NCBI GenBank assembly: GCA_017560125.1
Contig: JAFYOS010000018.1
Span: 310,001 to 374,000 of the forward strand
DNA from: Bacteroidaceae bacterium
GTDB lineage: Bacteria; Bacteroidota; Bacteroidia; Bacteroidales; Bacteroidaceae
Direction: 5' to 3'
Length of the DNA: 64,000 bases
Shown: piece after piece, positions 18,201 to 27,910 of the stretch
Layout of the letters: each line of letters starts with the position of its first letter
Numbering within the stretch: position 1 is the stretch's first letter
Notes under the pieces: generated by a model
Told to the model about the DNA's origin: nothing
Database searches by the model: none
What the model saw: only the letters and a program-made list of their open reading frames with translations
Program-made: the position numbers and the translations under genes

Positions 18201-21200
18201 ATGGCTTTCAGAAAAGAAACTAAGGCAAAAAATAATTTCACGAAGATTACCATAGGATTAGCCTCACCGCAGGAGATCCTTGGTAGTTCAAGTGGTGAAG
18301 TGTTGAAACCCGAAACCATCAACTACCGTACTTATAAGCCGGAGCGTGACGGATTGTTCTGTGAGCGTATCTTCGGTCCCGTTAAGGACTACGAATGTCA
18401 TTGCGGTAAGTACAAGCGCATCAGATATAAAGGTATCGTCTGCGACCGTTGTGGTGTTATGGTTACCGAGAAGAAGGTACGTCGCGAACGCATGGGACAT
18501 ATTCAGCTTGTTGTGCCTGTGGCTCACATCTGGTATTTCCGTTCGCTTCCCAATAAGATAGGCTATCTGCTTGGTCTTCCCACCAAGAACCTCGATGCTG
18601 TAATCTACTACGAGAAGTATATCGTTATACAGCCCGGTGTTATGGCACGCAAAGAGGACGAGTCACGTCAGGAGGTTATTGGCAAAGACAACATCCTCGA
18701 CGGTGTACTTCCCTACCAGCTCCTCACCGAGGACGAGTACCTCACAATAATGGATAACCTGCCCGCAGGTAACAGCGAACTCGACGACAACGATCCCAAT
18801 AAGTTCATTGCCAAGATGGGTGCCGAGGCTATTTACGACCTTCTTGCTCGTATCGACCTCGACTCACTCTCATACGAGTTGCGTAACCGCGCCAACACCG
18901 ATATGTCGCAGCAGCGCAAGAACGAGGCACTCAAACGCCTTCAGGTGGTTGAGTCGTTCCGCTCTTCAATGTCGGCATCGGGTGGCCGTAACCGTCCCGA
19001 GTGGATGATTATGACAGTTATCCCCGTCATCCCCCCCGAATTGCGTCCCTTGGTACCCCTGGATGGTGGCCGTTTCGCAACATCGGACCTCAACGACCTC
19101 TATCGTCGCGTAATCATACGTAACAACCGTCTTAAGAAGCTCATCGAGATTAAGGCTCCCGAGGTTATCTTGCGTAACGAGAAGCGTATGCTCCAGGAGG
19201 CTGTCGATTCATTGTTCGACAACTCACGTAAGGCAAGCGCCTTGAAGTCGGATGCCAACCGTCCTTTGAAGTCACTTTCGGACAGCCTCAAAGGTAAGCA
19301 GGGACGTTTCCGCCAGAACCTTCTCGGTAAGCGTGTTGACTACTCGGCACGTTCGGTTATCGTCGTTGGTCCCGAGCTCAAGATGGGTGAGTGCGGTCTG
19401 CCCAAGCTTATGGCGGCAGAGCTCTACAAGCCCTTCATCATCCGCAAGCTCATTGAGCGCGGTATCGTGAAGACTGTAAAATCGGCTAAGAAGATTGTCG
19501 ATCGTCGTGAGCCCGTTATCTGGGACATCCTTGAGCATGTAATGAAGGGTCACCCCGTATTGCTCAACCGTGCGCCGACACTTCACCGTCTCGGTATCCA
19601 GGCCTTCCAGCCCAAGATGATCGAGGGTAAAGCTATCCAGTTGCACCCGTTGGCATGTACAGCGTTCAACGCCGACTTCGACGGTGACCAGATGGCTGTT
19701 CACTTGCCCTTGAGCAACGAGGCAGTACTCGAGGCACAGATGCTGATGTTGCAGTCACACAACATTCTCAATCCTTCGAATGGTGCTCCTATTGCCGTTC
19801 CTTCACAGGATATGGTTCTCGGACTCTATTATATCACAAAATTGCGCGAGGGCGCCAAAGGTCATGGAATGACATTCTATGGTCCCGAGGAGGCACTCAT
19901 CGCATACAACCAGGGCCGCGTTGATATTCACGCTCCCGTTAAGGTTCTTGTTGAGGACCTCGACGAGCAGGGCAACTATGTGAATGTTCTTCGCGAGACC
20001 TCGGTAGGTCGTGTTATCGTTAACCAGATTGTTCCCCGTGAAATGGGTTACGTTAACAAGATCATTTCAAAGAAATCGCTCCGCGATATCATCAGCGATG
20101 TAATCAAGCGCGTCGGCGTTGCACGTTCGGCCGATTTCCTCGATGGTATCAAGAACCTCGGTTACTACATGGCGTTCAAGGGTGGTCTTTCGTTCAACTT
20201 GGATGACGTTATCATCCCCAAAGAGAAAGAGGAACTCGTACGTAAGGGTAACGAAAAGGTTGAGGAGATTCTTGCCGAGTATAACCTCGGTCTTATCACC
20301 GACAAGGAGCGTTATAACAAGGTTGTCGATGAGTGGACACACGTTAACGCCGACCTTGCAAACGTACTTATGAAGACTATCTCGACTGACGACCAGGGCT
20401 TCAACTCGGTATATATGATGCTCGACTCAGGTGCCCGTGGTTCTAAGGACCAGATTCGTCAGCTCTCGGGTATGCGTGGTCTTATGGCTAAACCCCAGAA
20501 GGCTGGAGCCGAGGGTGCACAGATTATTGAGAACCCCATTCTTTCGAACTTTAAGGAGGGTCTTTCGGTGCTCGAGTACTTTATCTCTTCTCACGGTGCT
20601 CGTAAGGGTCTTGCCGATACCGCTTTGAAGACTGCCGACGCGGGTTACCTTACACGTCGTCTTGTCGATGTATCGCACGACGTTATCATCAACGAGGAGG
20701 ATTGTGGTACATTGCGTGGTCTTGTATGTACAGCACTCAAGAACAACGACGAGGTTATCTCTACACTCAGCGAGCGTATCCTTGGTCGTGTGTCGGTACA
20801 CGATGTTATCAACCCCATCACAGGCGAAATGCTTGTTGCTTCGGGCGAGCTCATCACAGAGGCTATCGCCGAGGCTATCGAGAACTCTCCCATCGAGAGC
20901 GTCGAGATACGTTCGGTATTGACATGTGAATCTAAGCATGGTGTTTGTGCCAAGTGTTATGGCCGCAACCTTGCAACAAGCCGCATGGTCGAGAAGGGCG
21001 AGGCTGTCGGAGTTATCGCAGCACAGTCAATCGGTGAGCCCGGTACTCAGCTTACACTGCGTACCTTCCACGCCGGTGGTACCGCTGCCAACATTGCAGC
21101 AGATGCAAGCATCAAGGCTAAGCACGCTTCACGTGTGAAATTCGAGGAGTTGCGTACCGTTGACGCTATCGATTCAGACGGTTCACCCGTTAAGATTGTA

Positions 21201-22559
21201 GTTAGCCGTTTGAGCGAGGTACGTTTCGTTGATACAAATACAGGTATCGTACTCTCTACACACAATATACCTTACGGTTCTAAGCTCTATGCAGTCGAGG
21301 ACGACTTGGTAGAACCCGGTAAGATTGTAGCAACATGGGACCCCTTCAACGCAGTGGTTGTAACCGAGGTCGCAGGTCGTGTGGAATTCGAGTCGGTAAT
21401 CGAGAATATCACATACAAGGTCGAGACTGACGAAAGTACAGGTCTTAAGGAGATTATCATCATCGAGTCACGTGACAAGAACAAGATACCTACAGTACGC
21501 ATCCTCGACGAGGAGGGCAACGTTCTTCACAACTACAACCTCCCCGTGGGTGGTCACGTAGTGATAGAGAACAAGCAGTTGCTGAAGGCCGGTGATATCC
21601 TTGTTAAGATTCCTCGCGTGTTCGGTAATGCCGGTGACATCACCGGTGGTCTGCCCCGAGTAACAGAGCTCTTCGAGGCTCGTAACCCCTCTAACCCCGC
21701 AGTGGTTTCTGAAATCGATGGCGAGGTTACAATGGGTAAGGTTAAGCGTGGTAACCGCGAGATTGTCGTAACATCGAAGGTTGGCGACGTCAAGAAGTAT
21801 CTTGTAGCGCTTTCTAAGCAGATTCTTGTTCAGGACGGTGACTATGTACGTGCCGGAACACCCCTTTCGGACGGTGCCATCACTCCCTCGGACATCTTGG
21901 CTATCAAGGGTCCCACCGCCGTTCAGGAGTACATCGTTAACGAGGCTCAGGACGTTTACCGTTCACAGGGTGTGAAGATTAACGACAAGCACTTCGAGAT
22001 TATCGTTCGCCAGATGATGCGCAAGGTACAGATTAACGAGCCTGGCGATACACGCTTCCTCGAGTTGCAGGTGGTTGACAAGCTTGAATTCCAGGAGGAG
22101 AACGACCGCATCTGGGGCAAGAAGGTTATCGTCGATGCAGGCGATTCAGAGAACCTCAAGGCCGGTCAGATTGTAACAGCCCGCAAGTTGCGCGACGAGA
22201 ACAGTATGCTCAAGCGTCGTGACCTGAAGCAGATTGTAGCTCGCGATGCAGTTCCCGCAACATCAACACAGATACTCCAGGGTATCACACGTGCAGCATT
22301 GCAGACAACAAGCTTCATGTCGGCTGCATCGTTCCAGGAGACAACAAAGGTATTGAACGAGGCTGCTATCAACATGAAGAGCGACTACCTCTTGGGTATG
22401 AAGGAGAACGTAATCTGCGGTCACCTCATCCCCGCCGGAACCGGACAGCGCGAATACAAGCGCATCGCGGTAGGCTCAAAAGAGGACTACGAGCGCATGA
22501 TGGCCAACAAAAGAACAGTACTCGATTTCACAGATGTAGAGGACGAAAACGAAGATTAA
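18201..22559 (+). CDS. rpoC: DNA-directed RNA polymerase beta' subunit
   Basis: A 1452-residue core subunit. The N-terminal zinc site has cysteines at 66, 68, 81 and 84. The catalytic magnesium loop NADFDGDQ is at 490-497 with D492, D494 and D496. The second zinc site includes [13 protein letters not shown]. The bridge-helix and trigger-loop region contains [17 protein letters not shown]. It is the last gene of the operon, closed by a 17-bp perfect hairpin terminator. Confidence 0.99.
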   Translation: MAFRKETKAKNNFTKITIGLASPQEILGSSSGEVLKPETINYRTYKPERDGLFCERIFGPVKDYECHCGKYKRIRYKGIVCDRCGVMVTEKKVRRERMGHIQLVVPVAHIWYFRSLPNKIGYLLGLPTKNLDAVIYYEKYIVIQPGVMARKEDESRQEVIGKDNILDGVLPYQLLTEDEYLTIMDNLPAGNSELDDNDPNKFIAKMGAEAIYDLLARIDLDSLSYELRNRANTDMSQQRKNEALKRLQVVESFRSSMSASGGRNRPEWMIMTVIPVIPPELRPLVPLDGGRFATSDLNDLYRRVIIRNNRLKKLIEIKAPEVILRNEKRMLQEAVDSLFDNSRKASALKSDANRPLKSLSDSLKGKQGRFRQNLLGKRVDYSARSVIVVGPELKMGECGLPKLMAAELYKPFIIRKLIERGIVKTVKSAKKIVDRREPVIWDILEHVMKGHPVLLNRAPTLHRLGIQAFQPKMIEGKAIQLHPLACTAFNADFDGDQMAVHLPLSNEAVLEAQMLMLQSHNILNPSNGAPIAVPSQDMVLGLYYITKLREGAKGHGMTFYGPEEALIAYNQGRVDIHAPVKVLVEDLDEQGNYVNVLRETSVGRVIVNQIVPREMGYVNKIISKKSLRDIISDVIKRVGVARSADFLDGIKNLGYYMAFKGGLSFNLDDVIIPKEKEELVRKGNEKVEEILAEYNLGLITDKERYNKVVDEWTHVNADLANVLMKTISTDDQGFNSVYMMLDSGARGSKDQIRQLSGMRGLMAKPQKAGAEGAQIIENPILSNFKEGLSVLEYFISSHGARKGLADTALKTADAGYLTRRLVDVSHDVIINEEDCGTLRGLVCTALKNNDEVISTLSERILGRVSVHDVINPITGEMLVASGELITEAIAEAIENSPIESVEIRSVLTCESKHGVCAKCYGRNLATSRMVEKGEAVGVIAAQSIGEPGTQLTLRTFHAGGTAANIAADASIKAKHASRVKFEELRTVDAIDSDGSPVKIVVSRLSEVRFVDTNTGIVLSTHNIPYGSKLYAVEDDLVEPGKIVATWDPFNAVVVTEVAGRVEFESVIENITYKVETDESTGLKEIIIIESRDKNKIPTVRILDEEGNVLHNYNLPVGGHVVIENKQLLKAGDILVKIPRVFGNAGDITGGLPRVTELFEARNPSNPAVVSEIDGEVTMGKVKRGNREIVVTSKVGDVKKYLVALSKQILVQDGDYVRAGTPLSDGAITPSDILAIKGPTAVQEYIVNEAQDVYRSQGVKINDKHFEIIVRQMMRKVQINEPGDTRFLELQVVDKLEFQEENDRIWGKKVIVDAGDSENLKAGQIVTARKLRDENSMLKRRDLKQIVARDAVPATSTQILQGITRAALQTTSFMSAASFQETTKVLNEAAINMKSDYLLGMKENVICGHLIPAGTGQREYKRIAVGSKEDYERMMANKRTVLDFTDVEDENED

Positions 22560-22580
22560 TAAACAATAATCATACATGAA

Positions 22581-22624
22581 AATGAGAGGCAGAGCTTTAC
22601 GACAAGCTCTGCCTCTCATTTTTT
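22581..22624 (+). terminator. Terminator of the rpoBC operon
   Basis: AATGAGAGGCAGAGCTT (22581-22597) and its exact inverted complement (22604-22620) form a 17-bp stem with loop TACGAC, followed by TTTT. Confidence 0.93.
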
Positions 22625-22715
22625 GTGTCGCCGGGCTCGTTTTTTGCCCGATAATTATAATTAAAACATAGAAAAAACTGTTTTCTTAAAATTTCATAAT
22701 CTGAAAAATATATCA

Positions 22716-22723
22716 TACATTTG
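22716..22723 (+). promoter_or_regulatory. Bacteroides-type -7 box for the glsA-glsB operon
   Basis: TACATTTG matches TAnnTTTG, 70 bases before the ATG at 22793. A possible TTG start at 22721 would overlap this box and is rejected. The leader that follows holds a small GGCCC/GGGCC hairpin (22742-22757) and a T-rich stretch. Confidence 0.6.
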
Positions 22724-22792
22724 CATATTATAACATATGTAGGCCCTTTTGCGGGCCGACTTATTTTGAATCTTTTATATGCCCCGAAACAT

Positions 22793-23614
22793 ATGAGCGA
22801 AAAGATGTTGATAGATATAGACGCAATCCTTGCGAGCAAGGCTGGCAAGAAAGCGCGTTACGTTCCTCGTTTTTTGGTATCCTATCTCAAGAAGATAGTA
22901 CATCAGGATGAGCTCAACGGCTTCCTCGAGAACGAGCAGGATACCTACGGCGTTGAATTCATCGAGGACTTCTTCCGCTTCTTCGATAACCACTTCGAAG
23001 TAGAGGGCATGGAAAATCTTCCCACCGAAGGGTGGCACACATTTGTGAGCAACCACCCCCTGGGTGCCTTGGACGGCATGGGCCTGGGTATGATACTCGG
23101 CAAGCATTACGACGAGAAGATAAAATACCTTGTCAACGACCTGCTCATGAACATCCCCCAGCTCAAATCGCTCTTCATTCCGGTGAACAAAACCGGACGC
23201 CAGGCCAAGAACCTCCCCCGTCAGGTCGATGAGGCTTTCAAATCGGACAACCACATACTGATGTTCCCCGCCGGCATATGCTCGCGTCGCAAGAACGGCG
23301 TCATCCGCGACCTCGAGTGGAAGAAGACATTTATAACGAAAAGCATACAAACACAAAGAGATATAGTACCCATCCATTTCGAAGGCCGTAATTCGGATTT
23401 CTTCTACAATCTGGCCAATATCAATCAGATGCTGCATATTAAATTCAATATCGCAATGCTATACTTGGCCGATGAGATGTTCAAGAACAGAGGAAAGACC
23501 TTCAAGGTGACCATCGGTAAGCCAATCCCCTGGCAGACCTTCGACAAATCGAAGAAACCCGCCGAGTGGGCACAATATGTACAGGATGTCGTATATTCTT
23601 TAAACAGAGACTAA
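22793..23614 (+). CDS. glsA: Probable O-acyltransferase of glycine-lipid synthesis (lysophospholipid acyltransferase family)
   Basis: A 273-residue acyltransferase of the PlsC/hemolysin-like superfamily. The active-site region reads NHPLGALDGMG, a histidine-x5-aspartate variant of the usual HX4D, and FPAGICSRR corresponds to the acceptor-binding FPEG motif. In Bacteroides thetaiotaomicron the paired GlsB and GlsA enzymes make glycine lipids by N-acylation and then O-acylation of glycine; this protein resembles GlsA. The ATG at 22793 is chosen because the upstream alternative overlaps the promoter. The partner gene follows after 9 bases. A general phospholipid acyltransferase is the alternative. 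Confidence 0.78.
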   Translation: MSEKMLIDIDAILASKAGKKARYVPRFLVSYLKKIVHQDELNGFLENEQDTYGVEFIEDFFRFFDNHFEVEGMENLPTEGWHTFVSNHPLGALDGMGLGMILGKHYDEKIKYLVNDLLMNIPQLKSLFIPVNKTGRQAKNLPRQVDEAFKSDNHILMFPAGICSRRKNGVIRDLEWKKTFITKSIQTQRDIVPIHFEGRNSDFFYNLANINQMLHIKFNIAMLYLADEMFKNRGKTFKVTIGKPIPWQTFDKSKKPAEWAQYVQDVVYSLNRD

Positions 23615-23623
23615 CACTACAAC

Positions 23624-24628
23624 ATGGAAGAAATTATTGCTCCAGTTCCGGTGGAACTATTGAAAGCGGAACTAACCGAAGATAAGCGATTGCGCTTTAC
23701 CAATCGTAGCAAAAACGAAATTTATGTGCTCACAGCAGCCGATTCTCCCAATGTTATGCGCGAGATCGGTCGTCTGCGCGAGATAGCATTCCGTGCGGCG
23801 GGTGGTGGCACCGGCATGTCTGTCGATATTGACGAATTCGATACAATGGAGAAGCCCTACAAGCAGCTTATTGTATGGAATCCCGAGGCGAATGACATCG
23901 TTGGAGGTTATCGTTTCATCGTCGGCTCCGACGTGCGATTCGACGAGCATGGCGCACCCATCTTGGCTACAGCCCACAATATGTTCCATTTTTCGGAGCG
24001 TTTCATCAAAGAGATATTGCCCGAGACCATTGAGCTTGGCCGTTCGTTCGTTACACTCGAATACCAATCTACCCGTATGGGCTCGAAGAGCCTCTTTGCT
24101 CTCGACAACCTGTGGGACGGTCTTGGAGCGCTTACGGTGGTTCTTCCCAACGTAAGATATCTGTTCGGTAAAGTTACCATGTACCCCTCGTACCACAAAC
24201 AGGGCCGCGATATGATTCTCTACTTCCTGAAAAAGCACTTTGCCGATCCCGATAATCTTATCGTGCCCATGACACCGCTTCAGATAGAAACCGACGAGAA
24301 ACTGCTCGAGAATCTCTTCTGCGAAAAGAGTTTTGTGGATGACTACAAGATACTGAACCGCGAGATTCGTGCCTTGGGCTACAATATCCCTCCGTTGGTG
24401 AATGCATATATGAACCTGTCGCCCACTATGCGCGTCTTCGGTACAGCGGTAAACACCGATTTCGGAAACGTAGAGGAGACCGGAATCCTTATTGCTGTCG
24501 ACGAAATTATGGAGGACAAGCGACTGAGATACATCGAGTCTTTCGCCAAGCAGAATCCCGCCTCCATACAGTTGAAGACCGGTTCGCACAAGGTCTTTTA
24601 TCCCGGCGACGAAAAAACAGCAGAGTAA
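23624..24628 (+). CDS. glsB: Probable glycine N-acyltransferase (OlsB/hemolysin-like GNAT)
   Basis: A 334-residue acyltransferase of the OlsB-like GNAT family, which transfers an acyl chain to an amino acid amine. The segment IGRLREIAFRAAGGGTG followed by DIDEFD, then ELGRSFVTLEYQ and LWDGLGALTV, is the family signature. Given its neighbour, the likely product is N-acylglycine, the first intermediate of glycine lipids, as shown for GlsB of B. thetaiotaomicron; ornithine N-acylation is the alternative. It is cytoplasmic or membrane-peripheral, with no signal peptide. The two genes form a short operon ended by a hairpin. Confidence 0.8.
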   Translation: MEEIIAPVPVELLKAELTEDKRLRFTNRSKNEIYVLTAADSPNVMREIGRLREIAFRAAGGGTGMSVDIDEFDTMEKPYKQLIVWNPEANDIVGGYRFIVGSDVRFDEHGAPILATAHNMFHFSERFIKEILPETIELGRSFVTLEYQSTRMGSKSLFALDNLWDGLGALTVVLPNVRYLFGKVTMYPSYHKQGRDMILYFLKKHFADPDNLIVPMTPLQIETDEKLLENLFCEKSFVDDYKILNREIRALGYNIPPLVNAYMNLSPTMRVFGTAVNTDFGNVEETGILIAVDEIMEDKRLRYIESFAKQNPASIQLKTGSHKVFYPGDEKTAE

Positions 24629-24641
24629 ATGAACTGCATAA

Positions 24642-24675
24642 CAAAAGGACGGCAACAACCATTGTCGTTCTTTTG
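24642..24675 (+). terminator. Hairpin terminator after glsB
   Basis: CAAAAGGACGGCAA (24642-24655) pairs with TTGTCGTTCTTTTG (24662-24675), including two G-U pairs, around a 6-base loop; CTTTA follows. Confidence 0.7.
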
Positions 24676-24844
24676 CTTTAAGGTCGATACCTGCATGTCA
24701 TGGGCAAGCAAGCGCCCCTTCGGTGCGTGGCGGGCTTCTTAAAAAGTGTAAAATGGTATGCGGAATGACAATAAAAGAGTAACTTCGCAAATATAAACAG
24801 CGGGTTGGTTGTTAAACAATCGCCCATCCAACGTAAAGAATACA

Positions 24845-25276
24845 ATGAAGGTAAGAATAATAAATAAATCGAAACACGCCCTTCCCGAATATGCAACCGT
24901 GCAGTCGGCCGGCGTTGACCTCAGAGCAAATATAGATGCTCCCATCGTGCTTGCCCCCATGCAGCGCGCTCTTGTGCCCACGGGCTTGTACATGGCCCTT
25001 CCCGCAGGCTACGAAGCGCAGGTGCGTCCCCGTAGCGGTCTTGCAATCAAAAAGGGTATCACCGTGCTCAATTCGCCCGGAACCATCGACGCCGATTATC
25101 GTGGTGAGGTATGCGTCATCCTTGTGAACCTCTCCGATACTCCCTTCGAGATTGTCGATGGCGAACGCATAGCCCAGATGGTCATAGCTCGTCATGAGCA
25201 GGCCGAGTGGGTGGAGTGCGACGTGTTGGACGACACCGAACGCGGTGCAGGTGGTTTCGGACATACAGGCGTGTAG
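24845..25276 (+). CDS. dut: dUTP diphosphatase
   Basis: A 143-residue trimeric dUTPase hydrolysing dUTP to dUMP and pyrophosphate, keeping uracil out of DNA and supplying dTMP synthesis. All five family motifs are visible: SAGVDLRA, the [11 protein letters not shown] serine motif, the GTIDADYRG substrate pocket, ERIAQMVI and the C-terminal [11 protein letters not shown]. The ATG at 24845 gives the canonical start MKVRIINKS; an in-frame start 36 bases upstream adds unconserved residues. A near-consensus TAACTTCG lies at 24780-24787. The next gene begins on the base after its stop, implying translational coupling. Confidence 0.96.
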   Translation: MKVRIINKSKHALPEYATVQSAGVDLRANIDAPIVLAPMQRALVPTGLYMALPAGYEAQVRPRSGLAIKKGITVLNSPGTIDADYRGEVCVILVNLSDTPFEIVDGERIAQMVIARHEQAEWVECDVLDDTERGAGGFGHTGV

Positions 25277-27055
25277 ATGATGGGCAAGTACCGGGCAATA
25301 ATCCTACTGTTCTTGCTGTTTATGGTCGGCATATCTTCGGTGCCGGCTGCCTCCATATGCCCGCAAGCGGTCACCACTGCCCAGTCCGATGATTCACTCT
25401 CGCGCCAGCGTGCATTCGACTATTTCTATCTTCAGGCGCTCTCGCTCAAAGAGCAGGAGGCGCACGATGCGGCACTCGAAATGTTCGAGCACTGTCTTGC
25501 GCTCAATCCCTCGTCGCCCGCGGTCATCTTCGAGCTCTCCAACTACTACATGTTCCTTGGAAAGAAGAACGAAGCCCTTGGTCTCATGCAGCAGGCGGTG
25601 AAGATGGAGCCCGGCAATTTCTGGTACAGGCAAATACTTGCCTCGGCCTACGAGGACAACGGCCGCAGGGACGATGCCATAGCCGTTTACGAGAGCATGG
25701 CAGCCGATTTCCCCACTAACACCGAGATGTACCTGGTGCTTGCTGGCTACTACAGCGAGGAGTCGCTCTACGACAAGGCGTTGGCCGCCCTCGAGAACTA
25801 TGAACGCAAAGAGGGCAAGAGCGAGCAGATAAGCATGCAGAAGTACAACATCTGCGTGATGATGGACGATACGCTCCGCGCCATAGCCGAGGTTAACAAA
25901 CTGGTTGCCGACAACCCCGACGACCTGCGCTACCGCGTGCTGCTGGGCGATATATATATGCATAACGGCAACCCCGCTCGCGCCGAAAAAATCTATCGTC
26001 AGGTGCTGTCGCAGGAGCCCGACAATGTGAACGGACGTCTGGCCATTGTAAATCTGCACAAGTCGGAGGGTAACGACTCGCTCTTCAGAATGGAATTCGA
26101 TTCGCTGCTCATGAACAGGAAGATATCTCCTTCGGCACGAGCCGAGCTGCTAACAAAAGCGCTCCCCGAGCTTGCAAAAAGCAGCGACGACAGCATCTAT
26201 ATAGACAATCTGTTCAAGCGCGCCATGCAACTGCCTGGCAATCAGCTGCCAACCACTCTGCTGTATGCCCAGTATCTCTCCATCGTAGGTGCCGAGGAGA
26301 GCGACATCACCCCCGTGCTCGAAAAGGTGCTGAGCGTGGAGCCCGAGAACAAGGCTGCACAGCTGCAGTTGCTCGCCTATGCAATAAAACACGAAAATTA
26401 CGACGAGATAATAGCCCGTGCCGATACGGCCATCCTCTACAACCCCGAGATGCTGCAGTTGTACTACTATCGCGGCTTGGCATACTTCCTGAAAGATATG
26501 CCCGACGAGGCGTTGGCGACCTATCGCAGGGGATTGCAAAGCAGGAGCGAAGAGAGCGATGCGAAGCTCGTTTCCGATATCTTTGCGCTCATAGGCGACA
26601 CCGAGCACGAACTGGGCAACCGTTCTGCCACTATGGCGGCCTACGATTCGGCCCTCATATACAACCCCCACAACGTGCAGGTGCTCAACAACTACGCCTA
26701 TTATCTTGCCGTCGATGGAGAAAACCTCGAACGCGCCGAGGAGATGAGCCTGAAGACCGTAAAAGAGAACCCCGACAACCCCATATATATAGACACATAC
26801 ATGTGGGTGCTTTTCAAGCAGGGACGCCACGAAGAGGCCAAGGCCTATGCCGAGAAACTGCTTGCCACCAACGACGATATGAGTGCGGTGGAGTATAGCC
26901 ATTGTGGTGACATATTTGCCGTCTGCGGCGACACCGAGCGCGCCGTGGAGCTATGGAGCGAAGCGCAGCTGAAGGGCGACGATTCGAAAATACTGAAACG
27001 TAAGATTAAGAAAAAGAGATATATACCCGATGAAAAGAGAAAAAAAGATAAATAG
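25277..27055 (+). CDS. Secreted tetratricopeptide-repeat protein
   Basis: A 592-residue protein with an N-terminal signal sequence (about residues 5-25) and a long array of TPR-like helix pairs, for example ALEMFEHCLALNPSSPAVIF, NEALGLMQQAVKMEPGNFWY and ERAEEMSLKTVKENPDNPIY. It is exported and probably acts as a periplasmic or outer-membrane-associated scaffold. No catalytic domain is seen. It begins directly after the dut stop codon and overlaps the DUF4292 gene by 26 bases, so the dut-TPR-DUF4292-EnvC run is probably one operon. Confidence 0.85.
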   Translation: MMGKYRAIILLFLLFMVGISSVPAASICPQAVTTAQSDDSLSRQRAFDYFYLQALSLKEQEAHDAALEMFEHCLALNPSSPAVIFELSNYYMFLGKKNEALGLMQQAVKMEPGNFWYRQILASAYEDNGRRDDAIAVYESMAADFPTNTEMYLVLAGYYSEESLYDKALAALENYERKEGKSEQISMQKYNICVMMDDTLRAIAEVNKLVADNPDDLRYRVLLGDIYMHNGNPARAEKIYRQVLSQEPDNVNGRLAIVNLHKSEGNDSLFRMEFDSLLMNRKISPSARAELLTKALPELAKSSDDSIYIDNLFKRAMQLPGNQLPTTLLYAQYLSIVGAEESDITPVLEKVLSVEPENKAAQLQLLAYAIKHENYDEIIARADTAILYNPEMLQLYYYRGLAYFLKDMPDEALATYRRGLQSRSEESDAKLVSDIFALIGDTEHELGNRSATMAAYDSALIYNPHNVQVLNNYAYYLAVDGENLERAEEMSLKTVKENPDNPIYIDTYMWVLFKQGRHEEAKAYAEKLLATNDDMSAVEYSHCGDIFAVCGDTERAVELWSEAQLKGDDSKILKRKIKKKRYIPDEKRKKDK

Positions 27056-27872
27056 CATAAAGCGCATGTTCATGCGTTGTAACGTAATAGCAATCATAGC
27101 AATGGTGCTTATGTCCACCGCCATGGTCGGCTGCCGCTCTTCGAAGAAGGCAACGACCGGCACATTGCGTATGGCCGAGATAGAGAAGAGCATTATGCCC
27201 GCTCTCTCTTCGGTAGGTGACAACCTTTCGGCGAAGGTGAAATTTGATGTCAACCTCAACGGCAAGGACTTGTCGCTCAACGGCAACATCAAAGTGAAGC
27301 GTGGCGAGGGCATCATCGCAAGCATCAATGCGCTTGGCGGAATAATAGAGGTGGCCCGCGTCGAGCTCACCCCCAAAGGCATGTTGCTGCTCTATCGTCT
27401 GGGCAAGCAGTATGTGCGCGTCGATTACGACGAGGTGGATGCCCTGCGCAATTTGGGCTTCGACTACTCGATGCTCGAAGCCATCTTCCTGAACGAGCTT
27501 TTCGCCCCCGAGGGCAAGTCGTTCGAAAAGGCCATTGTAGATATCAAGGCGGCAAACGGCGAGATTGTGCTGACCACAAAGCGCAGCCGCGATATGCAGT
27601 ATAGTTTCCATATTGAGCAGAGCAGCGGCAACCTGGTGCTCACTCGTGGCGACTACGACGACCGTATAAACGTCGATTGCAACTACAGCGACTTCACCAC
27701 ATTGAGCGGTCGCTCTTTCCCCAAGCAGATACGCTTCGCCGTTGCCGGCTCGGCGCTCGATATGCGACTGAGCAACATCAAGAATAGCGAGATAAAGCTC
27801 AGCTTTACAAAAGATTTGTCATCGTACGCGCCGGCCGACCTGTCGGGATTGATGAAAAAGCTTAAACAGTAG
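27030..27872 (+). CDS. DUF4292 lipoprotein
   Basis: A 280-residue lipoprotein with a basic N-terminus, hydrophobic stretch and lipobox ending in MVGC. The mature part is beta-rich and matches DUF4292, a Bacteroidota family related in fold to LolB/LolA-type lipid-binding proteins (this fold link is inference). An internal ATG at 27066 would remove the overlap with the TPR gene and still leave a complete signal sequence, so the start is uncertain. Its place between a TPR protein and an EnvC-like protein suggests an envelope assembly role. Confidence 0.8.
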   Translation: MKREKKINSIKRMFMRCNVIAIIAMVLMSTAMVGCRSSKKATTGTLRMAEIEKSIMPALSSVGDNLSAKVKFDVNLNGKDLSLNGNIKVKRGEGIIASINALGGIIEVARVELTPKGMLLLYRLGKQYVRVDYDEVDALRNLGFDYSMLEAIFLNELFAPEGKSFEKAIVDIKAANGEIVLTTKRSRDMQYSFHIEQSSGNLVLTRGDYDDRINVDCNYSDFTTLSGRSFPKQIRFAVAGSALDMRLSNIKNSEIKLSFTKDLSSYAPADLSGLMKKLKQ

Positions 27873-27910
27873 AAAACAGACCTCACGCTCCAAGCAAATA
27901 TCTTATTACT

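Noticed and set aside
22721..22792. Longer glsA protein starting at a TTG at 22721
   Set aside because: The TTG is part of the TACATTTG promoter box, so it lies upstream of or at the start of transcription.
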